Shown here one piece after another: positions 47,904 through 57,756 of a DNA stretch of 64,000 nucleotides (position 1 is its first letter; each line of letters starts with the position of its first letter). The position numbers and the translations under genes are program-made. The stretch spans positions 89,462,186-89,526,185 of the forward strand of contig OU342630.1 of NCBI GenBank assembly GCA_910589415.1, read 5' to 3'. The notes beneath the pieces are model-generated. The model saw only the letters and a list, made by a program, of their open reading frames with translations. It was not told the origin of the DNA and ran no database searches. The DNA comes from Malachius bipustulatus. Its lineage: Eukaryota; Arthropoda; Insecta; Coleoptera; Melyridae.

Positions 47904-49210
47904 TCTTTCCGCCCTTGCTATAGAATATACTATTATTCGATTATTTGAAATTTTGCATTCGATACGAGAACAGATTCATAAGGCTTTCTCTTCTAGATAC
48001 ACGAGATAACCGTCAGATTTTGTTAGGAATTTTCTTCCTTTCTACGATTTTTGCCGGAAACTGGCAGTTTTTTTTTTACTTTGAATGAACTAATGGACAA
48101 TGAACTACAGCATCGATTAAGCGGTCATCCATGTGGGTACCTATTTTTCACTACTTTTTTTATTTTATTTGGTATTGCGGTGTTTCATTAAAACAATTTC
48201 CACATACCTAAGCCTGCTTAATAATACTTCCATTTAAATTTCTTTGATAAATATTTAAAAAAATAAGAAAAATATACCTTTATTTATTGCACAAGTTTTA
48301 AAATTTTCAAACGAAAATAAGACGAGTGTAGGTTCGACTAATTAAGTTTGTTTACACCTGTGTAATTTAGAAGTGCAAACAAATATAATCACTTTAATTA
48401 TTTATTGCAGTAAGTAATTATTCAATATTGATATTAAATTTTTTACGATTTGAATACTATAATACCTATACATACATGAACTTACATTTTGTCTTATGAT
48501 ATTATGCAGTATGTAATAATTGTTTATATAGTCATATATAATTATAAAGGACATATAAAAAGGTAATTACCACAAACAAATACGCAAACGTTGTAATTTA
48601 TTGTAAATATTGTAGAGCTTTTTCAGTAATAGCCATGAAGTTAGAATAGCCATTAATGTAGTTAGAATAGCCATCATAAATGTTCCACGTCGTTCAAAAA
48701 ATTTATGTTTAAGTAGTCTGTCGCTCTACTCACTCCTTATGGCCGTGGATAGATATCTACTTATTATATGTATATCCGAAGATACTTTTAAAGCACCCCC
48801 GTTAATACCCTAGAATTTTTCTTTTGTACAGAGCAATATCTGAAAATTGGAACATTTGATAGTTTATTTTATAACGTGTCATTTTTTAAACCTGAAACTC
48901 TCAATCTCGAGAAAGCATTGTATCAGATAAATCGTCCAGAATGAAAATTTACCTAGCTGAGGAAACACATTAGCTGTAAAACCAATACCCCCCCCCCCAT
49001 CGCCTTGTAGGTGTTGGGCCGATTAATTTTGAATTTTTTAACAGCGCTGTGTGTAATAAATCTAAAAAAAATATTTCAGACAAATTTTAATACTAAAATA
49101 ATACTTTTTTGAAAAGTTAGAGTCCCATAATAAAAATTTTAAGTTATCCCCATAACGTTATTTATGCAGTATGTCCCACGTTGAAATTCAAATACCGAAT
49201 CGTATTTTGG
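47904..49210. other. Spacer with no supported gene
   Basis: AT-rich; a direct repeat of AGTTAGAATAGCCAT at about 48638 and 48660; a run of C at 48989-48997. Confidence 0.35.
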
Positions 49211-49764
49211 ACTATAGAGAGTGTCCCATATGAGAGTGGCATATCAAAGGTATGTTTTTTTAATGGAAACTCTCATGTTACACTTTTGGATTCTCGAAGG
49301 AGAAAAAACAAGTCCGGTTGTTACAGTTGGAGTTTAAATTAAGAAGTTTAGAACTTATAAACAAGTTAAAATCGAAAAGTTATGTACTTACTATTACTAA
49401 ATGAAAAAAAAACAGTAGGTACAAATGTTTCTATATCATGGAATGGAAAATAAGAAATTAAAATAGGAACATAATATAAGCTGTTTTATAAGATCCTGAA
49501 CCGTTTTCGTTGTACGCAGTGCCTTGAGCTTTGAAAATTACTATTTTCACGCTTGTAACTTGTAAACTTTTCAATTTTAACTCCAACTGTAAAAACGGTA
49601 TTTTTTCTGCCCACACAATATCACTTATGAAATAGTATAAAATTTATTTATTAAATTTTTTTACTGAAATTTATAATTTAAAAATAAAACAAATTTAAAA
49701 ATTCGATAATTTCATAAAAAACACTTTATAACTTGTACTAACTTTGATAAGACACTCTCATATA
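49211..49764. mobile_element. Foldback element, about 550 bp
   Basis: TATAGAGAGTGTCCCATATG, then AGAGTGGCATATCAAAG, pairs with ACTTTGATAAGACACTCTCA and TATA. The inner core with TTATAAACAAGTTAAAATCG and its mirror is the one shared with the 8.25, 10.6 and 19.6 kb elements. Confidence 0.65.
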
Positions 49765-50157
49765 CAGGATGTTCCTTAATTGGAGGTACAAACGAAGAGG
49801 GGAGATTCGTTAAGTAATTTTAAGAAAAAAAAGTCAAATAAACATGGGGTCGCAAACGTCTCATTTTCGAGATACAGGGTGTTAAAATTTGAATTTTTTC
49901 AAGTTTTTTTCTCATAGTATCTACACTTCACAAGATATTCAACTGAAATTAGGCACCTTTATTACAATTGAGAGTTTACACCATGTTACATGCCAATTTC
50001 GATAGCAAATCTACAGGGTGATATTTTTTAACATAACTTTAACATCCTGTATCTCAAAAACGAAACGTTTGCGACCCCCATGTTTCTTGGACTGTTTTTC
50101 TTAAAATTACTTAAGGAATATCTTCCCTCTTCATTTGTACCTCCAATTAAGTATAAC
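49763..50157. mobile_element. Foldback element, about 395 bp, abutting the previous one
   Basis: ATACAGGATGTTCCTTAATT, then GGAGGTACAAACGAAGAGGG, is mirrored by CCCTCTTCATTTGTACCTCC and AATTAAGTATA. The inner arms match over CATGGGGTCGCAAACGTCTC and inverse. No ORF. Confidence 0.75.
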
Positions 50158-52570
50158 TCGATCTGTGTAGTCCCAAATAATTCCAAATTATAAGCATTAC
50201 GACCCTGTATATACCTGTTCGAATTTGTATTTTTTTCAACTCCTTCGTTTGGCCTACAGAGACCGATTCGAATGACGTGAAAAAATTAAATTTTGATAAT
50301 GGTATTTTTTGTAGAGTAATAATTATTATTACTAGAGATTTCTAAAAGTTTTGGGTTAAAAAATTCACCTATACTCCCATTGTTAGAAGAAGTACCTACG
50401 GCACAGCTTTTTCTTCAAAATTACCTAAAAATAGATTTAATTTTAGAAATCCTCATTCATTTCAAAAAATTATCGAGCTTAGATCCTGCTTTAAGATATA
50501 AGAAAAACAATTTTAATCAAAATTAATCATCAACGAAAAGAAAAATATCTATGAAAAATGTATTTTTTTATAAAGAAAAAAATTTCAGAACAATTTGGTC
50601 AAAGATAGACGGGCAGGTTTACGGGTTATGGTTTGCTTCACGTGGAATTTTGGGTTCTTATGTAGGTATTTATATTTTTTGGCATCTTTAATTTAAATAA
50701 AAAATGCTCTAAAAGAGTTGTCCGAACAAATTCTTAAGTAGTGACACTTTAGAAATTATACGTTCTCATATCTAGTCTTAACTGAGTAGGTAGGTTAATT
50801 ATTAATATTAATTAAATAATTATTAATTATTATTATTATTAAGCAAAAACGTTTTGTTAAAATTATTGTATTAATTTATAGATTGATATGCTGTGTATTT
50901 ATAGCAACCTTAAAAAATTAGGCAGCACATCCAGTAAAGGTTTTCTCTCTCTTAAATTAAGCTTTTGATTTCCTTGTTTCAGCCAACGAACGGTTTGATG
51001 ATAAAAAATAGAAATCCATGAATTCGATATTACATTTTGTGGTTATACTTTACTCAAATTTAGGTCAAACTTGAATTTTGAAAAATAAAATTTGAAAAAG
51101 TTAAATAAATTCCCATGCATGGGAACTCCACTATCCCTTGAATTTTGTGTACTTTATGAAAATGTTTACGGGAAAGTTAGCTGAGGGTGTGTTGAAGCGT
51201 TTGTTTCAACTTCTAGCGTGACGAAAATGATCATTAATAATTAATTATTAAGGTGGGTGTGCACATTAGCTAATGAGTACACAGCTTGGCCTTCATCGTT
51301 ACAATTGAGATAGTATATTTCGCATAATATATTTTCCATATTTACAATTTCCCAGACTCAACTCACCTGCTTTCCGAGAATTTATTATTTATTATTATTT
51401 TTCTAAGAATGGCAACTTTTCCATTCATAGAATTCTCTGATGTCAATTAAGTATTGATACCGATTAGATTGGTATTGAGTTTTGAATCATTGTTTGTTTT
51501 CATTACTTAAATATAATTTAATTAAACCCACTTTCAGTAATGATTTTTTGGACAGGTCAGAAGGATTGTTGTAGATGATAGAGGGTTATCGTCGCGTGCT
51601 GCTGACACCTACGACTGATCAATCGTTTTTAAAATGAGGCGTAAGTTTCCAAATGATCCTGCACAAGAAATATATCATTAGAAAAGACATGACGTGCATT
51701 TACATTAAAACTGACGAAATATTAGTGATAAAATAATTGTATTTTTCCTGTAGACATACAGGGTGTTGAAAAAGTCTCGGTACCATAAATTATTAGTTTT
51801 GTAAAAAATTAAACAAACAGCTAAATTTCAATGAGGCATTGGTTGTATTCCAAGGAGGATGAACAATAAAGTAACAAAAAGTTAGTTCTGCCCATCGAAT
51901 TAGTATGGAGATCACTAGTTTTGCCACCCGCGAGGGGTGACGCTTTCGCGTTAGTCGTTTTAGGGTTCCCTGTATTACTGACACTGACGCTTACTAGCGT
52001 TAATGTGTCGTGAAAACAGTCAAATTCTACAAAGAACAAGTTATCTCAGAAACTCCGACTATTCTGTCTTTCTTAATGACAATAAAATAACATTTCAATT
52101 TGACGTTTCAGTTCGATTTTAAGTTTTTTAATGAACAAATTATCATTTACCATTTGACCATTTTATAATTTCACTTCCAAAGCACAAACAATAAAAGAAT
52201 TTATGAAGAATGGTGGTCAAAAATGTCATATATCATAAAAAAAAGTAAAAAAAGTGGCAATTACGGTAGGCACTTAGTAATATACCAGTAATTTCGTCAG
52301 GTTCTTAAATTATAGTCATGATTTGGCCAGATTTTGATATCCGGGAGATTCCCAGTGCTTGTAGGTCATTAACTTAAAGAGAGTTTAGTATTTGGACAAA
52401 ACACAACACAGGAAATGACTCTTCTCTCTCTGGGGCAACAGCAGAGCATTAACACACCTGAAAGTTTTCGCGATATTTTTAATATTTTAGTGAAACTGAT
52501 AGGAAGTGAAATTATGACATATGACATATGAGAATTTGAACTACTGAAGTTATTTTAAAATTATTGTAGT
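50158..52570. other. 2.4 kb spacer with no supported gene
   Basis: Contains TATTAATTATTATTATT low complexity at 50795-50842 and a lone ACAGGGTGTTGAAAAAGTCT terminus-like motif at 51759. Overlapping - strand ORFs at 51793-52039 are motif-free. Confidence 0.35.
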
Positions 52571-52655
52571 CAAATGAGCTCAGACATTACTGCAATAGCC
52601 ATCTCTTTCTTCCAAGGCACTAGTTAATGAAAAATTTTGTGGATCCCACGATATT
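52571..52655. repeat. Partial copy of the 1.66 kb MITE
   Basis: AATGAGCTCAGACATTACTG, then CCAAGGCACTAGTTAATGAA and ATTTTGTGGATCCCACGATA, match internal and right-end sequence of 1655-1844. Confidence 0.65.
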
Positions 52656-53283
52656 ATAAAGCAGACAGCATGTATTATTATTAGTGTATTTTTTAATAAA
52701 TTTAACATTAAAAACGACTTCTAAGCTGCAAGCCAACATAAGTTAACGTAGGGTGTAATTCTCTATGGCAACACTTAAAAAAGAAAACTGTATACAGGGT
52801 GAATTTTCTTGATGTGTTTTAGACGTGTTGAGAAAACTGGAATTGATTTAAAATTTCAAGGATTTCAAGTTGAAAAGATGAATTTTTAAATCTTTGTTTA
52901 CTTGACATGAATCAACTTTAATGCTAGGTAACTTTTCACGTGATTGGAATTCTTGGATTTATTTTGTTCATGTAAATGTATTGTGTCAATGTTTTACCAA
53001 ATTAGCACGATAAGAAATAATTTTCTTCAAATGACGAGACTTTTGTAATCATGAGTGATTCCGGGTTGTTTTGCCGTGGTCCTTGAAGATTTGCTCCAAG
53101 CGTTTCTGCAATCATCATCGCCAATTCTCGTTTCATCGAAATCTGCCTTGATAACCGGAAGAACATTCCCATATTCAGGGTGCTCAGTTTATCTGGAGAC
53201 ATGACAACATATCCAAAACTACGCATCGGATCAAAACAAGTCGCTGTTCGTTTGGAAGGGACACATCCAATGATACTAAACTT

Positions 53284-54682
53284 GGCCTCCCTACCTCCAC
53301 TACCTTGGGGTGGAAGTGGTTAACTTTGGAATCTTACCTCTAAAAATACGTTGGAAATTGCTCCCTCCTTTCCTCCTAATTTAGTGGGGGGAGTAAATTG
53401 AATTTCGGTTAGCAACCCTTATTTTTTATAGCAGATTCGGATTTTACGAACTAAAATCCGTATGATTTGTTTGCAACATTTTTTAGATTCATGACAGATG
53501 GCGCTGTAATCAAGGTAATCAAGGAAAACCAAATTTGGTTAAAATCCGTTTAAAAACTGGTTTGTCGCTACAAAGTCAAATCAATGGATTTTGTCCCGGA
53601 AAACAAGATTTGATATAAAAAAAGAAGTTTCCCATTGAAAATTTGGAGATCTTTCCTACCGCTAGGAGAAGACGGAGGTCAAAAATATCGCGGACGCCTG
53701 ATTTTCAATGTCTTTTTACCAAATTTGGTTTTCGTCGATTACAGCGCTACCTGTCATGAATCTAAAAAAAAAATTCAGACGAATCCTACGTATTTGCGGT
53801 CTTAAAATCCGAATCTGATATAAAAAATATATCTTTTTCTTCTTCTTAAGGTGCCGTCTTCTTGCGAAGGTTGGCGACCATCATGACCAATTTCACTTTG
53901 CTGACTGCTGCCCTGAACAGGTCGTTTGATGTACAGTTGAACCACTCTCTGAGATTTCGAAGCCACGACATCCGTCTTCTTCCCATGCTTCTTTTCCCCA
54001 CTATTTTACCCTGAATAATCAGTTGTAGCAGCTTGTATCTTATACCTCTCATTACGTGGCCCAGATATTGGAGTTTTCTGACCTTTACCTCTTGAGACAG
54101 TTCCAGGTCTTTTGAGACTCTCCGTAAGACTTCTTCATTAGTAATTCTGTCAACGTATGATATCCGGAGTACTCTTCTGTAAAGCCACATCTCGAAGGCA
54201 TCTATCTTTTTGAACATTTCTTTTGTTAGAGTGGCAGCTTCTATTCCGTAGAGTATTATTGTAAAAAATATGTAGCATCTTAGCATTCGTATTTTAAGTT
54301 GGTTACTTAAAGTTTTGCAGCAAAAGAATTTCTTCATTTTAATAAAGGTGTTACGTGCTATTTCGATTTTCGAAAAAATATATAAGGGTTGCTAACCAAA
54401 ATTCGAATTTACCATCCCCCCTATACACGGGGAAAGGAGGGACCAATTTCCTACGTATTTTCAGGCGTAAAATTCGAATCTGCAATAAAAAATAAGGGTT
54501 GCTAACCAAAATTCAAATTTACGGCGCCCCCCCCCCTACACGGGGGGAAGAGAGGGAGCTACTTCCCACGTATATTTAGGCGTAAAATCCGAATCTATGC
54601 CTAATAAAAAATTATTATAGGGTTCCTATTTAATATTCCAAAGTCACCCACTCCCACCCCTAGACAGAGGAGGTAGGGGGGC
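53284..54682. mobile_element. Large foldback structure interrupted by an RTE fragment
   Basis: Outer arms: GGCCTCCCTACCTCCACTAC (left) versus AGGAGGTAGGGGGGCC (right), with TAACTTTGGAATCTTACC mirrored by ATTCCAAAGTCACC. Next layer: TTTCGGTTAGCAACCCTTAT mirrored by two right-hand copies of AAGGGTTGCTAACCAAAATT (54383 and 54496), so the right arm is a tandem repeat of about 111 bp. A third inverted layer (TTCATGACAGATGGCGCTGT and inverse) occupies 53440-53825. The RTE piece sits between arms. Confidence 0.65.
53846..54372 (-). pseudogene. 3' end of an RTE-clade non-LTR retrotransposon (RT C-terminus)
   Basis: The 163-residue frame matches the well-known C-terminal tail of insect RTE reverse transcriptases: LRCYIFFTIILYGIEA, then FEMWLYRRVLRISYVDRITN, EEVLRRV, YLGHVMRG, LLQLIIQGKI, GRRRMSWLRNLREWF and FRAAVSKVKLVMMVANLR. 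Codons upstream to about 54372 (RNTFIKM) continue the homology, so the start at 54337 is not the true ORF start. It ends in KKTAP and is followed by a GAAGAAGAAGAAAAAGAT 3' tail, typical of RTE ends. 5' truncated; catalytic RT motifs are absent. Confidence 0.9.
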
Positions 54683-55395
54683 CAATTCTGAGAATTTGAC
54701 TATATAACAGACCGACAGATATATGAGTAATTCTACAGCGTGTCCTGAAAGTAAACGGTCAATCACTAATTAATTAATGTTATTCCCAGACCAAAAGTTC
54801 TTATTCACATAGGTCCGGAAGACGACTCGTTAACAAGAAAAATGATCATTCTTTGAAAATAAATTTAAATCAAAATTAAAACAATAAAACATATTTGCCT
54901 ATACCTATATAAATTGCTCAAAATATCCTCCATTGCTTAGTCAATCGTCAATCGTATTAAGCTAGTATTTCGGTACACTAGATACTTATGTTTAATTTGT
55001 TTTTTTTCTTAACGAGTCGTTTCCGGACCCTCGTGCATAGGAACTTTTCGTCTTAAAATGACACCACCTATCAAAGATTGACACATGACCGTTAACTTTC
55101 AGGACACCTATATCATAGGGGTTCTGTTTTTTTTTTTTTTGTTTTTTTAATGGAACGCAAAAAAGCAGTGTGTGCTTTACCTACACAAGAAAAATATAAA
55201 ATACGTGTAAGGAAATCTTACACTTCCAGATTGTTGATGTTTACTATTATTGTAAGAAAATGTTTCATTTTTTATTACAAGATTTAATTTATGATAGTAA
55301 TGAACAGGTATAGTAAAGCTGTTAACTCATATGTTAAACAAATGAGTAATGTTTGTGCAGTAGCGTTTAATCAAATTAATACTTGCATATGTAAA
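54683..55395. other. Spacer with no supported gene
   Basis: A possible small inverted pair: GTGTCCTGAAAGTAAACGGT at 54739 and ACCGTTAACTTTCAGGACAC at 55088 suggest another foldback of about 370 bp (54733-55110) with CCGGAAGACGACTCGTTAAC mirrored by TTAACGAGTCGTTTCCGGAC. Otherwise a T run at 55128-55148. Confidence 0.45.
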
Positions 55396-56123
55396 GCCCG
55401 GTTTACACGTATCCAGTGCTTTAGTAGAGTACAGTGATTTAGTAGAGTGAGCTTTCTGTTCACACAGGTCAAGTAATTTAGTGGAGTTGGTAACTAAAAG
55501 ACGAGTAAAAACAGGTGTCCACATGTGCACTTGTATTTTATTTAGTATGAGTCGAGTGGTCGAGTAGTAGATGCCGTTAAAAAATAATAATAATAAAATA
55601 ATAAAATAAATTGCGTTCTATAATAAAACACCTTATAAAATTATTAACAAAAAACGAGAAATTTTTGATCGAGGTCTTCGGTTAGTTATACAAATGCTTC
55701 TTGATGAAACCAGAAACTTGTGTGCTGCGGAGCTGAACAAAAATAAGCGTATATGGATACGAAAATGGTTGGCTAGAAGAAATGCGCTTGGAGGCTCCAT
55801 GTTTTGCGCAACAGTTTTGCAAATAAAACACATTTTTATAAAACACTCTCAAATTTTTTGGTTTGTTTTGCTGAATACTCTACTAATCTGATAATCACCT
55901 GCGGCGAGACGCGTCTACACGCGTTTAGTTCAGCTGAAAAAAGGGAGGAGGAAGGCTACTCGACTTGTACTCGACTGGAAAAATAGAATAGGATTCTATT
56001 TACTAAACTCGACTGTTAACTCGACCAAACCAGCTGACTTGACTAAAACACAAGTGTTCACACAGGTCGAGCATTAAATTACTCGACCGCTCGACTAAAT
56101 TACTGGATACGTGTAAACCGGGC
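55396..56123 (+). mobile_element. Harbinger-like non-autonomous element, copy 1
   Basis: Bounded by GCCCGGTTTACACGTATCCA, then GT, and the inverse ACTGGATACGTGTAAACCGG, then GC. The interior has repeated subterminal TTTAGTAGAGT/CTCGACTAAA motifs. A + frame at 55694-55891 contains IRKWLARRNALGGS, close to the start of HARBI1-type proteins and their relatives. 728 bp; a truncated derivative. Confidence 0.65.
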
Positions 56124-56128
56124 ATAAT

Positions 56129-56930
56129 GCCCGGTTTACACGTATCCAGTAATTTAGTCGAGCGGTCGATTAATTTAGTGCTCGACCTGTGTGAACACTT
56201 GTGTTTTAGTCAAGTCAGCTGGCTTGGTCGAGTTAACAGTCGAGTTTAGTAAATAGAATCCTATTCTATTTTTCCAGTCGAGTACAAGTCGAGTAGCCTT
56301 CCCCCGCCCTTTTTTCAGCTGAACTAAACGCGTGTAGACGCGTCTCGCCGCAGGTGATTATCAGATTAGTAGAGTATTCAGCAAAACAAACCAAAAAATT
56401 TGAGAGTGTTTTATTATTACTGTTGCGCAAAACATGGCACGTCATGGTGGTCTGAAGATACAACATATAAATTTGTTGTGGAGTATATCAAACATGAGTG
56501 CCTGTGGGATGTTAGAGACAAGAGATATAAAAATTGACAAATGCGGCAGGCAGCTTATGAAAAAATGCAGGAAGTGATGGGAATCCAGGCATTTGAGCGG
56601 AATGAAATTGTTCAAAAAATTAAAAACATTAGATTTACAACGTATTCTCAAGAGCTAAAAAAAAATTTATTTTATAATTTTATAAGGTGTTTTATTATAG
56701 AACGCAATTTATTTTATTATTTTATTATATTTTATTATTATTATTTTAACGGCATCTACTACTCGACCACTCGACTCATACTAAATAAAATACAAGTGCG
56801 CATGTGGACACCTGTTTTTACTCGTCTTTTAGTTACCAACTCTACTAAATTACTTGACCTGTGTGAACAGAAAGCTCACTCTACTAAATCACTCTACTCT
56901 ACTAAAGCACTGGATACGTGTAAACCGGGC
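56129..56930 (-). mobile_element. Harbinger-like non-autonomous element, copy 2, inverted relative to copy 1
   Basis: Same termini as copy 1, separated from it by only ATAAT, in opposite orientation: its left arm (GTAATTTAGTCGAGCGGTCG) is the mirror of the end of copy 1, and its right arm mirrors the start of copy 1 including the TAATAATAATAAAATAA-like tract. On the + strand about 56463-56660 reads FVEYIKHECLWDVRD and then QAAYEKMQEVMGI and YSQELKK, a nearly complete MADF DNA-binding domain broken by one stop. So copies 1 and 2 retain different parts of the parent element. Confidence 0.7.
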
Positions 56931-57249
56931 ATAAGAGTTTACTAAATTAAATTCCAATTCCAGTAAGATGCTATTAACGTACTTCGTCAATTATTTCAAA
57001 CATCACAGAGAATAGAATCGATTCGAGCAAGAGCAATCAGTGAACCGAAGGCATTCAAACTCTTAGGTGAAAAGTGATGCATTATTACGGAATCTGAGTG
57101 TTTACTTACTCAAACGATTCGTGTGGCCTTTACAATATGACACAAATGAAAGTAAACAGTAAATTTCTTTAAATGTGATCTTATCTTATCAGTTTGGTGG
57201 TTTAAACCTACGGATTCGTGCCAGTTTATTGCGAATTTCCACTTGAAAC
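56931..57249. other. Upstream region of exon 7
   Basis: An initiator-like ATCAGTG occurs at 57036-57042 but no TATA box stands about 30 bp before it, and the ATG is more than 200 bp away. Promoter position undecided. Confidence 0.3.
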
Positions 57250-57748
57250 ATGCATTACGTTCACTTTGTCACACTTATTTTCATTTATCAACTGCCTTTT
57301 CTGCTTTCTGATGAACTTGAGTGTACCAATGGCAAAGGGGGTAAAGAAGTTTATCAGGTGGAGAAAGAGAAAATCGTGAAACGAGTAGCGGGTAGTGCTA
57401 AGTGTTTGAGAAAGTGTTGTCCTTTCGGGCAGGTTATATCTGATGATGAAACCGGTGCGTGTAAAAATACTCTCGGTTTGACCAATATAGATAAGATCGG
57501 TGGTGCAAATTTTGGTAACATAATTCATGGAAATCTTTGTGAAAGTGAATCCTTCTCCAGAATTGTATTAAATGGAAATAGGAAGGAGGAACAGTCAGAT
57601 GAATTCAATTTATCGGACGACGGATATTTGTCCTTTGATGGGAGCCAGCTTGATTTCAAATCATACTGCTTGGATCTATATGAGGGAGAGACTGTCGCCA
57701 TAATTTGTACAAAAGATGAAGAAGTAGAACAGCTTCTTGTGGATATTG
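57250..57748 (+). CDS. Methuselah-like GPCR ectodomain, array exon 7 (eight-cysteine type)
   Basis: Signal peptide at residues 1-20, then C25, SAKCLRKCCPFG at 49-60 (C52, C56, C57), C71, C97, FNLSDDGYLSF at 119-129 where the others have FYxQENGS, SYCLD at 138-142 and AIIC at 150-153. Eight cysteines; the CxC block is reduced. The frame runs to ATT G|GTAAAT at 57748, in phase 1 like its siblings, but the donor is weaker and the next codons are AAA TAA. An AATAAA at 57752-57757 overlaps that stop, so this exon could also end a short transcript for a secreted ectodomain. No 7TM exon is recognised in the remaining 6.2 kb of window. Assignment rests on KCLRKCCP, the DDG turn and the closing cysteines. 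Confidence 0.72.
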
Positions 57749-57756
57749 GTAAATAA

